DNA from: Phorcus lineatus
Lineage: Eukaryota > Mollusca > Gastropoda > Trochida > Trochidae
Direction of reading: 5' to 3'
Length of the DNA: 64,000 bases
Assembly (NCBI GenBank): GCA_921293015.1
Contig: OV121084.1
Coordinates: 25,110,946-25,174,945, forward strand
The notes under the pieces are model-generated. The model had not been told where the DNA came from and did no database searches. It saw only the letters and a list, made by a program, of their open reading frames with translations. Each line of letters opens with the position of its first letter. Position 1 is the first letter of the stretch. Shown here piece by piece: positions 1 to 18,837 of the stretch. Both the position numbers and the translations under genes were made by a program.

Positions 1-197
1 TTTCAACTTTTGACTTCTCTTCCGAGAATGATAGGTTCCACGGGCCTATCCGTCGGGACGGCCGTAGTCAACGAGCACCCGGCCCCTTGTCTTTAGTTCA
101 CTGGAAGGAACTCATGCCATCCCGACATATATAGCAAATTATTTAAAACATCGGAATGCTACCAAACTTTTTTTTCAAAAATGAGTTTCCTCGACCA

Positions 198-495
198 ACA
201 AAAATTTGGCAGAAAAAAACACATACCTGCTGGCGGTGCCCGACGAAAGTCCGCTGAAATTTTTTTTCTCGAACACGAACATTTTCGTTGGACACATTTT
301 CTCATGACCTGATGGCGGTGCCCGGCGAAAGATCCCCGACATATTGTGTCTCAACCACAAACATTTTCGTTGGACAACTTTGCCTTGACCTGATGGCGGT
401 TCCCGACGGCATCCCCGACATACTGTGTCTCAACCACAACATTTTTGTTGGACAATTTTCCCATGAACTGATGGCGGTGCCCGACGCAAAAATCC
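198..495. repeat. Tandem repeat, ~80-bp unit, about 3.7 copies
   Basis: The block ACATTTTCGTTGGACA recurs at about 279, 360 and 440 (the last with one T more), each followed by a form of CTGATGGCGGTGCCCGACG. A more diverged copy lies at about 227. The period is about 80 bp. Short open frames across it are by-products of the repeat and I see no gene. Confidence 0.8.
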
Positions 496-639
496 CCTAA
501 CTCAAAAAAGACATCAATAACGCTATGAATGTAAATCCAAAAGTTTTTTTCCCTTCAACTTTCATGGTTTATAAAACTCTATAATTGAACACTAAAGAAA
601 CAGGGTTTCCTTCATAATTTTTTTTACTTATTACATTTA

Positions 640-1690
640 TTTATAACATTTTAGCGGTGCTTGTTGAGTCTTTATTTCTATGAGCGCATAAACAAATTGT
701 ATATCAAATTGAAGAGAATTTTCTGCTCTTTACGCTGATACCAAACGTTGTTGAGCGCGCCACTTGGTTACAGAAATACGAAATGCGAAACTTGCCAAAT
801 TTGCGGCACTTCTTGTGCCTTTATTTTTGTGTGCGCTGGTATGATCAATATATTGAAATGAAGAACAACGTTCCGTCTTTATTTAGACGTAATATTTATC
901 AAAATCCGCCAAGTGGTATAGAAAATATCGAGTGCCAAAAAAGGTACATGAAAATCGAACTTTAGATCACATGAAAAGAACCCTTTGTGCGGCGCTTGCT
1001 GCATCGTCGTTTGTTTTAGCGCATGTACATTTTATATATCACTTTGTAGACAATTTATTCCTCTTGATAATGATATAAATGGTTTTGAAATGTGTCATTT
1101 GTACACGGGGATATAAAGTGCCAAAGTTTCCCTATTTGCGTCACTAACGGAATTGCGAAGTGCGAAAGTTGTTCTTTTTACGGCACTTGTTGAGTCTTTA
1201 TTTATTTGCGCGCATAATAATTGATATAGGGAATTAGAGACAATTCATTTGTCTTTATAGTGATGTAAAATTCAACAAAATCTTTTTCACGGTGTAAAAG
1301 AAATTCATTGTGAAAGAAAGGCACATGAAAATCGCGCTTCAGATCACATGATAAGAAAGTCGGCAAAATTACCTTTTTGTGCGGCGCTTGCTGTATCTTT
1401 ATGAATTGTTGCGCATGTACACATTTTACATGGAATTAAAGACAATCTTTTTCTCTATCTTGTGATATAAAAAATGTCAAAATATGTTGAGCACATCATG
1501 AGAAAATTGGTGTGACAAAACAGTGTAAAACTAAAAATATATAAAAATCACCTTTTTTGCGGCACATGCGGTATCTTTATTTCACGAGGCGCACATATGT
1601 TTTTTACATCGAATTAAAGACATTTTTTTTCTCTTTCAAATGATCCCACCTATATTGAAATCCGCCCAAGGGTTCAGAACATAGGGCGTG
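640..1690. repeat. Degenerate satellite-like array, ~150-200-bp unit, six copies
   Basis: Variants of TGCGGCRCTTGYTGTATCTT followed by a GCGCAT-like word recur at about 652, 803, 988, 1174, 1377 and 1557. Each is followed by ACATTTTA..GAATTAAAGACAAT and then CTCTTT..TGATATAAA. Spacing is 151-203 bp. The copies are too diverged to be a young satellite. No coding potential is visible. Confidence 0.7.
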
Positions 1691-2258
1691 CGATAGGAAG
1701 GCGTGCATAGGGTCAAAATGCACGCGTCTCAGTAAACGATAGCATGCGCGGGTCGGTAAGCTCGTGCGAGAGGGTAGAAAGTGCCCACAGGCTATTAGCA
1801 CGTGCGGCGGGGAGTGGGGAAAAATTGAGTGATTTTAACGTTTATTTTCGGTACGATAAACATTATCAATACTCTCATAACTTTCGGAGCATGTTCGCGC
1901 ATTATTTAGAACACCAACGAAACAAAACACGGTTGCTTAGCGACAGCTGGAACGAAAATACAAGCGTTGAACTGAGACTACTGCTAGGCAATAAATTTCC
2001 GGGCCCCGCTACCGAGACCCGCGGTCATAATTAGTTAGCGTGAGAAAAATAGAGTGTGCTACTCGCATCCCGCTAAGAGGACTTGCGGGCAAAGCTAATT
2101 TCATCCCGGAATATTCCGGGACCCGTATCTTAAGGGTTAATGTTAAAAAAATATATGTCAATTTCCTTTACAGAATGTCCATAAAGTTAGTCTTCTTTCA
2201 TTCATCAACCCAACTTCTGGAATACCAATCAAGGCAGTTCAGAGTGTCAGTGAAGGGT
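1691..2258. other. Non-coding spacer
   Basis: I recognise no gene here. It is locally more GC-rich than its surroundings and contains an 18-bp perfect palindrome (TCCCGGAATATTCCGGGA, 2104-2121). Short open frames on the plus strand have no recognisable similarity. Confidence 0.5.
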
Positions 2259-2530
2259 CATCCTGCTACATCAGCATATTTGTCTCCGCCCAGCTCCATT
2301 ATATACCCTGATATCCTTCGGCCTAAAACAGTCGTATCGCTAAATATAGCAAGCCAATGAAATGACTCGCATTCAGCAATAGCGGCACAACCCAGATGAA
2401 AATTCAAACAAATGTAGGCTATAAATAGCCATGAGTAACCAGCCGTAAGGGATAAGAGTGTTTTAGGCCGAAGGATATCAGGGTATATGATGGAGCTAGG
2501 CGGAGACAAATACGCTGATGTAGCAGGATG
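2259..2530. repeat. Foldback element with 72-bp inverted arms
   Basis: 2259-2330 is the reverse complement of 2459-2530 with about three mismatches, enclosing a 128-bp loop. The near identity implies recent origin or conversion. It could be a small non-autonomous inverted-repeat transposon. I see no target-site duplication. It lies just upstream of the first recognised exon of the sulphur transporter gene. Confidence 0.85.
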
Positions 2531-2681
2531 GTCAAGGGTTTTATATCACTTCTTTATTTCAAATGAATTAATTTCTCTGATGAATGATATGACAGTTATC
2601 AGAGGCAGATGCAGTAATTGTGAACCAAACCACTGTGACATATCTGCCACTGCAACTCATTCAAGTGTGTCAATTTTACAG

Positions 2682-4697
2682 ACGGCAGACGCCCTGACGT
2701 CCTGGCCCCCCTTCCTCTCTGGAGTTGTCATCGGGTTGCTGCAGATACCGCTCGTCATCTTCCTTCACGATACACTCGGTAACGTCTCTTCACTCCTACA
2801 GCCAACGCCAAAATGGTTTTGAAATTATGCTGTTTGTTTTTAATTATGTTCAATTAGTTACAATATGAAGTTTTTAAGTGATGGCCGATTTTGATCATCC
2901 CGAATGATGATGACCCAATTACATGCCAAGAGAGAATGACCTAATATCCTTTGATCCAACCCCTATTCCCTCTCTTCCAGTGTTTATCGTCAGAGCATTT
3001 CAGGTTGCTTCACTGTATTTTTAGTTATGTAAAGTGTTAGTTAGTAAAAGTGTAATTGTTCTGAAAACCTTAAAAGTTGTAATCCTAGCAAGATTACCCG
3101 TAAGCCTACAGTGTACATGTATAGTATAGTGCACTGTCATGCTGTTGTTCAACAGGAAATCAGTCAGCTTTATTTTGAAGTTTCTATTTCCATCTGATGA
3201 AAGATTTTATCAATTTAATGTCCATGCCCAACAGAATATTATCTAATATGTTGTTATTAAATTTTTAAAAAATGGGAGTTCCCATATTTTGATATCTGTA
3301 ACGTCATAAATAAAAACTTTGCAAAATGACTGAAGTGAAAGCAAATTGTATGTAAAGTACTGTTTTCGTTTGGCAAATACCACAACAGCATTTGATTTGT
3401 AACATTCCTGTAAGACACTTCCTCATGTAGTAATTTGTGTGTATCTGCATCAGGGGGAAGCAGTGGGTACTGTACGGTGATGTCACAGGCGCTGGGAAGG
3501 AAGATTCAGTACCTAGCCAAGTTCAGATCTGGGCTTGCAAACTGGTGGCAGGTATTTTGGCCTTGATTCAGAAAATTACATATTATCAGTGGGATCTTAA
3601 TGAGGGGACACGACAAAAGAGATCACAAAGCTTTATAACACCAGATTAATAGTAGATATAACGTTGCCCTCTTGATGTAATTGGCTTAACATCTTAAAAT
3701 TTGTCATTTCATAATATGCTTTTCTAGGGAAGTTTACTGGTGTGTAATTTTGGTTGATTAGTCAGAGCTGTTCTATTACCAGTGTACTAAAGATAAGCCC
3801 TTCAGAAATGTTTTGTCATATATTGGAGTTGAATAAAAAAACAACATACATATATATATATATATATATTTTATTTTCATTTTGAATCTAAATATTTATT
3901 TTGGGAAATGACAATAGATGTACAAGGGCTATATTCAGGGTTATATATATATTCCAGAATTATTATCTTTGTATATGAAAGTAACAATACCATATTGTTA
4001 ATATCTGTATTGTATTGCCTTATGTATATTTGCAGGTTTTGTTCATGGCTTCAGCCATTGGAGGAGCATACTTGGCATCGTCCAATCAGATTTCTCCACC
4101 AGGTGTCAGTGCGAGTGCAGGATTCCTTGGTGGCTTAGCCATGGTGTTTGGGGCTCGACTAGCTGCAGGTTGTACAAGGTAACTAACACTCTCTTTTATT
4201 CTTAAGGAATATATTATACAGTAATGGAATCTTTTCTTAAATAGATAAATCTCTAAATTTTATTTTAACCTATTTGATTCTACATCAGCTGTTAGTTGTT
4301 ATATTCTAGACAGAAAGTTAAGAATTCATTAAGGATTCATTATCGATTCAAATGATATCTAGTATTAAATATTTAGATGATCCCTAACTTTTTTTGTTCA
4401 GTATACTTTGCGACTTAAACCTTGAGTTAATTGTTCATGTGTTTGCAAAAATTCATCTGAGGCTTTTTAAATTTTATTTCCCATCTGTAGTTGTTGAAAT
4501 ATGAAGCCGCAACAATAATTTGGTTTTGATTATGATTTCTAAATGGATTCATCGAAATTATAACTTAATCTGATCAATGTTTCAGTGGACATGGTTTATC
4601 TGGTATGGGACTTCTCTCTCTCCACTCTCTGGCCTGTGTTCCAGCCATGTTCGCCGGTGGAATGCTCACAAAAGTGGTCCTAGATGCGATGTCATAG
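2682..4697 (+). CDS. YeeE/YedE-family sulphur-compound transporter, C-terminal half (partial)
   Basis: Four exons in continuous phase encode the end of a polytopic membrane protein: 2682-2778, 3454-3551, 4036-4178 and 4586-4697 (stop TAG). The first gives a hydrophobic helix ending HDTLG. It joins across the intron to GGSSGY, making the family's DTLGGSS-type loop. The second ends ANWWQ. The fourth junction creates AGCTSGHGLSG, the conserved Cys-containing motif of sulphur transport (YeeE/YedE, TsuA-like) proteins, in which that cysteine handles thiosulfate in characterised bacterial members. About 149 residues are seen, whereas the family usually has two similar halves, so the N-terminal half should lie upstream, probably outside the window. 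The substrate in this animal is inferred, not shown. An AATAAA follows only 10 bp after the stop. Confidence 0.87.
3841..3872. repeat. (TA)n microsatellite in a transporter intron
   Basis: A short run of alternating TA lies between the second and third recognised exons of the YeeE/YedE-type gene. It is simple sequence with no further role visible. Confidence 0.9.
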
Positions 4698-4706
4698 ACA
4701 CTGGTT

Positions 4707-4712
4707 AATAAA
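4707..4712 (+). terminator. Candidate poly(A) signal of the transporter gene
   Basis: AATAAA begins 10 bp after the TAG stop. If used, the 3' UTR would be only about 30 bp, which is unusually short. Further downstream signals may be the real ones. Confidence 0.4.
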
Positions 4713-6157
4713 AACAAACATCTACAACCTACCTCCATCAGTTTGGTGCATGAGATCTTATAGAGATGGCTTGGCTGTGGACAAGAACATACCTGAGGAA
4801 ATAGGAAATAAGTTTTAGCAATGTTAAGCAAGTTTTGGGGATTTTGCTTGAGTATTATTACTGTTGCGGAGCAGGAGGTACAGGTATTAGATATTGTCCA
4901 GCCACACTCTATCGCTCTTCGCTATAACCAAAGGGAAAAAATGCGTCCCGGCCAGTGCATGACTACCTCTTATCCGATGCAGTCAATCGTTAATTGCGCG
5001 TTTCCACAAATGTTACTATGTATAACGTTGGGTGAAATTCCATGTGACTTTTGCGAGAATTGTGTGCTGAGGCAGTTTGTATGAAAGTGGAAAGGGGCAC
5101 TGAGGCCTGAAATTCAGGGTTTAAGGTTTGAAGGTATGGATTGTTTTGAACATTATTTCATCCTTAGGATAAAAGACTTTGGAAGTGATGAAATGTTTGC
5201 CTTACCAAGATGAGACTATCACTTGAGATGCTAAAGGATTCTGTATACACATTTAATACAATTAATACAATTTAAGTTCTTTCCTCTTGACCAAAATGGC
5301 CAAATCAGTTAGGGCATGGTCTGTGTGGCCCTTGAATTAGAATCCCGATCAGGAAGGAGTCTGTACACATGGTTTCAGCTTTCTAGGCCTTTTGCTTGTA
5401 CAGAACAAATGAAAAATGGGGTTTTAGCACATGGTTCTTGTGGCCCTTAGGTCACAAATGCATAAATTAAAAACTTTCTTTCAGGCCAGATAAGCTAAGA
5501 ACTTTTTGGTATCACAGCTGATACCCGGTACATGTTTTTATGTTAAGATTCAAAACTTTTGTAATTTTGGTCACAATTGTCAAGCAATATCATAATAGTA
5601 AGTTGTAGGCTGTCTATCGCTGTAGCATTAGTCCAGTCAGGGTCAATACGTACCCATTTTAATACTCATACTTTCCGACTGACATTGAAATGTATGAGAT
5701 TTGACTCTTGATGTAGTAAGTGGCAACCTCTTTTTATTAGGAAGGCTTTCTGGCTCTTATATTACACATTATATCTACTATATAATGACTCGATAGCCTC
5801 ATGTATTAACTTATTTCATTTTTTTTTTAAAATCTGTGTTGAAATTTGGGCATTATAACCATTGCCAAATAAACTTCATCATCATTTAAACATGTTCATG
5901 TTTAGTAAAGAAATTAGTGTTTGTTCAGAAGTTTTTTTCTGTAAAAGGGTTTGTTTTGATTTACAGAGAAGAATTTTTTAAACTTAAATTCATGTTCTTG
6001 TCATTCCAAAAATGTTTGAATTTTTATAATATTCCGATTCTAAAGGAGTATTAATATTCATGATTCCTTTGAGCATTAAAATGTTCCTACATTTTTCATT
6101 GACATGTTATTATTGTTTCATGTAGTGGTATTATCAGAGTGCAAACAAGCACATATA
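4713..6157. other. Gene-free stretch
   Basis: AT-rich sequence that is probably 3' UTR or intergenic. An 87-codon open frame at 4821-5084 has no recognisable family and no splice context that would support it. I see nothing else in this stretch. Confidence 0.5.
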
Positions 6158-6515
6158 TAGAGAATACTAAACGACGTCCCGTTTAATAACATATTTATGA
6201 AACGAGTGTGTGGTTTGGTATTTAACGAGCGAAAGCGAGTAAGATACCAATACCATTCACGAGTTTCATAAAAATGTAACTATACAGGACTGAGTTTAGT
6301 GTTTTATTTATTACATTTATTATATCAAAGAAAAATCATGAAAATCGCCGGGATAACCATTGTCGCTGCGCCACAAACATTGTGACGTCATGCTTAACGA
6401 TTGTGACATCATGTGACATCAATCAACACGGATGTTATTACACAATGATTAATAACTTTGTATATTTACTAAACGGCGGTATCTTCAACGGGAGAGTACT
6501 AAATATGGTAATGCA
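6158..6515. mobile_element. Foldback element, copy B (intergenic)
   Basis: The element starts TAGAGAATACTAAACGAC, nearly identical to the start of the copy near 47.55 kb. It then forms a long imperfect hairpin (about 6166-6301) around the centre ACGAGCGAAAGCGAGT (6224-6240). TGACGTCA lies at 6383-6390, followed by two TGACATCA-type variants and a block near 6430-6500 that also resembles the 47.8 kb copy. No protein is encoded. I read it as a non-autonomous inverted-repeat element. Confidence 0.7.
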
Positions 6516-9500
6516 ACACTACACAGGATATCAAGACTTTTTCATTTGGTTTCTTTCTCATTACAACACAAGCTCCCTTTAGTGTACTTCATGCCAATAG
6601 GGATAAGTTAAATTGAGACATTGTCACATATTCAACAAGACACGGTCACCAACATTCCCAGCCAAATTACTTCTCACTTTACCCAACTATATTTTCAAAA
6701 ATGCCCTAAAAAGTTTCTGAGAAAAGCTGTCCTCTAGAAGATACCACCAGACTAAGTGCAAATAACAGAACAAGGGCAATATAAGGGCAAAAATAATTGC
6801 ATGCTTCTCATTTTCAAATTTGATCATGGTATTGAATCTATTGATATCCTAAAGCAAGTTTCTCGTGCACGATATGTAGAACGCTGATTGGATGCAGTCA
6901 AAGTTAGTTGTGCAATTAGCGACGCCGTTTCAAAATTTATCATACTCTTCAGATCACAGTTAACAAGACTTCATATCATCATCAATGAAATTCTTTTTCT
7001 GTTTCTCCTTACAGTTAAACTTAATCATTAAAAGAATACATAAAACAATTGCATAGGCAAAGATTTATTTTCATGGAAGTCTTTTGACGACATATGTAAA
7101 ATGTATACATGTATATGAATCTAAAATGATCATTTAAGATTTTCAAATAGCAGTTTTTGTTCAAAATGATTAAATTCAAGTACCATTATTTATAACATTC
7201 TCATGTGACAAAATCATCTTGCCTATCAGCAAAATTATTTCATTGTTACAGAAATTCAATTCTTAATGTCCCGTACATTTAAATATAAATTAAAATTTTA
7301 AGGTACAACATAAGTATGATTGATAACTTCCAGAAGAAAGAAATGAGGATACTACATAAGATTACAAATGAGTGAAAACACATCACATAAATGAAGGGGT
7401 TTAACTATAAAATAATGGGGCATACCATTCCAAAACCCAGTTTTTTCTGATACTTATTATCAGTGTAAACTAAAATTTAACATTGTAAAAGCTTTGACCT
7501 TGATACAGTGTTGTCCTGTAATTTAAAAAATCCTGTTACAAAATCTACATCAATATTGTTTCAACCATTCAATCATCAACTATATAGGCTTAATATACCA
7601 ATTACTATAAACAAATTGTGAAATAAAATGCTTCACCAAAAATTGTCACCCAGGTAGTATATAAAACACTATCATGGCTGAGTTTGTTAAATTTAAAACT
7701 GATGCTAGGCCATAAAAGAAAAATCAGATTTTGGTTGAATTACATCATCATGGCTTTTCTCTTTTGGCCATATGAATGAAATAATTTCATGCTTGTTATT
7801 AGGTGTAAATTGTTTTCCTGAATAAAGTTTAGTGCTCATATTGTCTGACAAAATTTTTGCCCCCCACATTATCAAAGGATTGAAGATTTTTAAAATATGC
7901 AAGTCTTGGTTTACTAACGAATTATTCTAGTGCAGAAAGACAGGGTTTATAGTAGCTCTGAGAGTATGCGATCGTACAATTTCGTAGATATTTTCATGAT
8001 CATGATCAGGTATGAATGATTTTATATGAGAATGGGTGCTGCCTTGTATCAGGGACTAAATCTTTCCCACGTAAGGTCTTAACAAAATTATTCTTATCGC
8101 TCTATATGTATTTCTGTGGATGAAGTTTTTGTAATTTTCCAACATACAACAATATACATGAATTCAAGTAACTAACTAGAAGTTAGTTGTCTTCTTAGGA
8201 TGGTACTCATTCATTAGTAATACAACATGTTGGATGTGGAGCTTATGAAAATGCACTTTAAAACAAATAAGGACAAATAAAAGCTGAATAAAAGGTTCAT
8301 AGATTGACAATAATACTGAATTGTTCTTGATTACAGAACTGTGATGGAAATAATATGAGTGAACAAATACAAATTTCACTTTTGGAATTGAGCTACAGGA
8401 AATGAGTGAGTGAAATATTGTTTGACGCTAGGGCAATATTTCAGGAAATGAAAAGGCTATGACAGAAATGGCATGTTTTTCTTAAAATGAGAATCCTAAG
8501 TGTATTTTTATGAAAATAAATTTCATAGGAAGATTCTGTTGTATACATATAATGCCAGGTTAAAGCATGACATCATAATCCACTTGAAACATGTTATCTG
8601 GGGTAATATTTTGTTGGTGCTGAATAATTCATAATTCTATTGGGCAAAGTGTGCATACACTTCAAAAGAAAACATTGAGAAATGAAGGCTTTCATCATCC
8701 TTGGAAAGCCATGCTGAGACACGATCAGCCATTGCTAATCACATTCTTTCACATAATCAAAAAAAACCCCAGCCAGGTTCCAGACCGAGACCCAATAGAT
8801 CGCTCTCTTAAAGGTTGAAATGAGCATTGGTCCTCTAGCCCATACCGTGTTTGGATGGTCAAATAGGCAAACTAACAGTCCATAGGAGTAACTAAGTTTA
8901 TAGACTACTAGTGAAGGTATTACCAACCAAGCTGAAATGTGCACTAATAAGGTTGTTTTCTATCCCTGCTTTTGGTTGAACTGATAAACACAGGGAAGAC
9001 TTAAGAACAATATGTACAATTCATTGTGCACCATTCAGTAATTATTTTTTTTAACATAGGATTTGTATTTCATGCAGATGTTCATTTCCTGTCACCCGTT
9101 TATTCCCCATTCCCTTATCAATCACAGCCCTAGAAAGTTGTACCAGAAAGCAATGGTCACTCTCTCTGTCAGATTGACAGTAAGATTTACAGGTAGCTCG
9201 CACCCTAAATGCAAAGTGTGCAAATTTAATACACATTCAACAACTATTTTAATACAATACTAAGCTTGCTCCACAATTCAAGTCAGAAAACTATTATTGG
9301 TATATTTGTGAAATTATTTCAAATTATCATGTAGTTTGCAAAATGATCCTATAAAAATAATCTGCTTATTGTATGAGCAGTGACAAAGGAAACCACATAG
9401 GAATATAGATATATATAAAGAATTGTACAAATTCAGAGAAAATCTCTTCACAATTGACACAATGCATTTAATTTTGTGACAATTTGGTAGAATTACAAAC

Positions 9501-9974
9501 AAATAAACCTTAATGTATTTGGTTGAGTTAGAGCCATCCAAATATTTCTCATTGAAAGAAAAGTGAATACATTATCAAAGAATCACAAAAAATTTCTTAA
9601 TTTGAAAGCTTTATCAATGAATTAAATTGCATCAAGTCTAATAAATAGACCATAACTTCAGTTGCCTGTTTGCTGATAAAAATATTCTTGTCGAAGTGTT
9701 GGTTTCAATTAAAGTTGAGCTAACGAGGTATTTCAACTGATACCCTAACCATAGTGAAGCCTAGAGTATCTTCACCTCTGAGGTGCGTACATAAAGTAAA
9801 AGATATGTAAGATAAAGGGGCAAATTGTTCTTAAGGTTAATTTAGATGATGTAAGTTGAAAACCACTGTTGTGGGCGAATAGAATAAGTAATGATATTCT
9901 CGCTAAGCTTATGCAAAAAATCACTCTTCTATAGTACAAAAAGTTACAGTCACAGGATCACTTTGGCAAGGTAA
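6516..9974. other. Gene-free AT-rich stretch
   Basis: About 3.4 kb with only short, composition-driven open frames on both strands. I recognise no exon, RNA gene or clear repeat family in it. It lies between the 3' ends of the transporter gene (+) and GPATCH2 (-), as expected for a convergent intergenic region. Confidence 0.55.
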
Positions 9975-10100
9975 CTAAACTGAACTAATTATTCTTTATG
10001 AAGAGTTTATCACTTACACCAACCGTTCCTGTCCTGTCTGAAATCATTTTCATTTTTATGCCCGTTTTACAGTTGAGGGTGACGCTGCTTATCGGCGCCA
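9975..10100. repeat. Dispersed repeat, paired with 42148-42285
   Basis: GAACTAATTATTCT, then ATCACTTAC, then GCCCGTTTTACAGTT occur in the same order and similar spacing at about 9985-10075 and 42155-42265. The flanks are different. It is a diverged two-copy dispersed element of unknown class. Confidence 0.55.
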
Positions 10101-10829
10101 GCCGTTTCAGCTTGAAGGGTACAAAATTTTGTTAAAATACTTGAGTTCTTCAATGGAATTTTCCAGGTTTATAATAGCTGCCATCATCAAAGCCAGGTCT
10201 CCTGATTTGAATAATGAACTGACGATAAAGGTAAAAATACTTGGTATTTGTGCATAAAAGTGACCAGTCAATCAGCATATATCTTAACATTGCCATCAAT
10301 TGCTTTTTTGGTTTTTCTTAAATCTGAAAATTGACACTTTCAAACTGGTTTATTTTCTACACATTTACATATATATACTTGTATATATCAATATTTGATG
10401 CCTGATCGGTTTTATTCAAGCATCAATAAAACATTCCTAAAATAAATCTTCATAAATCAATGTATAAGATGTATGTGATGATGAAATATTCAAAACAAAT
10501 TATGAAAGACGACATTGCAGAATGACGTGATCAATAATGAAATATGCCTAAAAAGGTATTTTTAGGTCTTGAACTAAAATAATGACACATTTGAAATTTA
10601 TGATAAAAATTTGAAATTAGGTCTTGACTTGGAACAATTGGATGATGACACATTCTCAACTCACTTACAAAATATTATGATGCAACAGTGATGAAAAAGT
10701 TCTTAATTCCACATAATCAATAAATCTTTAATGACACTAAGTAATGTCTTTCCAGATTTTATCCAGAAATATAGGATTTAAGGGGTTATCTCCCTTTACT
10801 GGTTCAAAATGGGGTAACCAAACACTACA

Positions 10830-11220
10830 AAAGGCTATGCTTGATTCGTTTAAGCATTATACCCGGGGCATGGAACCGGCGTACGCCGGGTCAGTAACAA
10901 ATCAGTAAGTTGAATCAAGTATGATGGCATACACACAGGAAGCAGTCATCATACCTCAGACTATTTTCAAAATACGTTTTATCTATATGATATGAATATT
11001 TTTCAAAAATTTTGAAATATGACTTAAATTGTCACTTTCAAGTTATGGATGGTTTTGAATAATTATACATATTGCCAATTTAATAATTTTGAGTTGTTAT
11101 TTAAAAAAATGATGATGACTATAAAATAGAAAATATTTGTCCGCCATTATATGCCGCTTATGTCATTTCCGGCGGCGTATCAGCGATAGTTTGCCGGTAT
11201 ACCCATCAAGCATAGCCTTT
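10830..11220. mobile_element. Candidate short inverted-repeat element
   Basis: AAAGGCTATGCTTGAT (10830-10845) and its exact reverse complement (11205-11220) bound 391 bp. Both ends are GC-richer than the AT-rich interior, with CCGG-type words just inside each end. I found no target-site duplication, so transposition is an inference. Confidence 0.5.
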
Positions 11221-11909
11221 GTGGCAATATTGACAAACTGAAGTGTCACAATAATATTTCTTACTTTTAAGAAATGGGTGCGCTGATGACCATTCATTGC
11301 CAAAACTATTTTTGATTCCCTCCTGTAAGTTGAGATTGGGATGAAACTATCTATTTGGTAAAGAAATTGGCTATTTACTTCATTTAAATTGTTAATGGAC
11401 AATTTTGACGATAACAAACTCATTTCTTGTCTCAATCTCAATCTCTTATTAAGAAAATATAATAAGCGATTGCGTCATAAGGAACTGATCTTCATACTCC
11501 TAACACAATTATAATGATCTTCTTAAAAGATATCATTAAAAATGCTTCAGTCCATTATTTATATGGTAGTTGTTTGTTTCTTAAGAAATGAACTATGGTC
11601 GTTAGAACATCCATATCCCCTAACATCAATAGTTCTCATGCAACCTATGATCGCTGAAGCAATGCCACAAGCACACAACAGATGTGATCTTGAACATATT
11701 GTATGCCTATTGTGTAGATCATTATATAAGATGGCATAGTCTCATTGAATAAAAATAACCTTAGCTAAGGTTTACCTAAACTCTAAGTCTTTAACATAAT
11801 ACTAAGAACATCCAATCACCGTAAGGTGAAAGTTTGCCGTAATCTCTTATCCCTCCCCATCTAACGAGCTGAATGACCCAGTGAGGATGAGGACATCCAT
11901 CAGGCTGGT
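11221..11909 (-). other. Probable GPATCH2 3' UTR and flank
   Basis: AT-rich sequence directly downstream, on the minus strand, of the GPATCH2 stop codon. No open frame here is convincing and I could not identify a clear poly(A) signal. Confidence 0.45.
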
Positions 11910-18001
<6,092 letters not shown>

Positions 18002-18837
18002 CTGCTTAAAACCTGTATGAGATCCTAAAACAGATTCCAAGATTGTGGAAATGGTACAGCTTTGTGAAAAGGCTCCTCATTCTTTAATATGCATTTCTGG
18101 ACATGAAAAATATTAAATGAAATTATTCTTGGCAATGATATGGATTAATATTTTTAGATGAATATTGTAGGAATCCTTGTGTTCAAAACTGACCTACATT
18201 AGAACAAAGCTATCTCAAGTCTTCACACATGATCAGGGGCTATTATATACCAAGAAAATAACGTAAGTAAAAAAAATGGAATGATATACCAATATGTCAT
18301 ACAAGATAACAGTATCAAGTCAAGTGAGAGGTTATCAACTGCATCCCGAATTAACTAAGACAATCAGTTCTTTCAATGTAGACTCATCCTGTTGCTATTC
18401 TTAGTAATCATGCAATAACTGAATAGAATTTCTCAACAGAAATTTATGTGACATGGCCTATCCATGTACCATGTATATTTTCCCGAAATTTTGACACGTT
18501 TATCATTTTGTGATAACTGGTCCCCCAGTTACTAGATTTAATCATCAGATATGGTTGAAAATAATATTTGTTAAGCCATAAATTAAGCTCAGTCATCATT
18601 AAAATATGTTAATGTCATAACTTTCAACATGATAGATTACATATTAAAATCTAAACATGAATTAATATCTCGATATCACTGTTAATTTAATATTTTCCTA
18701 GCACTGAGCATGCCGTGTTGGCCTACAATCTACATCAATATTGACAAGTGAATGAAATTAGGCCACTCCAGACTGATAAGCATGTGTGGCAACGACTGTC
18801 CCACTGAAAGATATTTAGTTAATGTTAAGATACTTAC

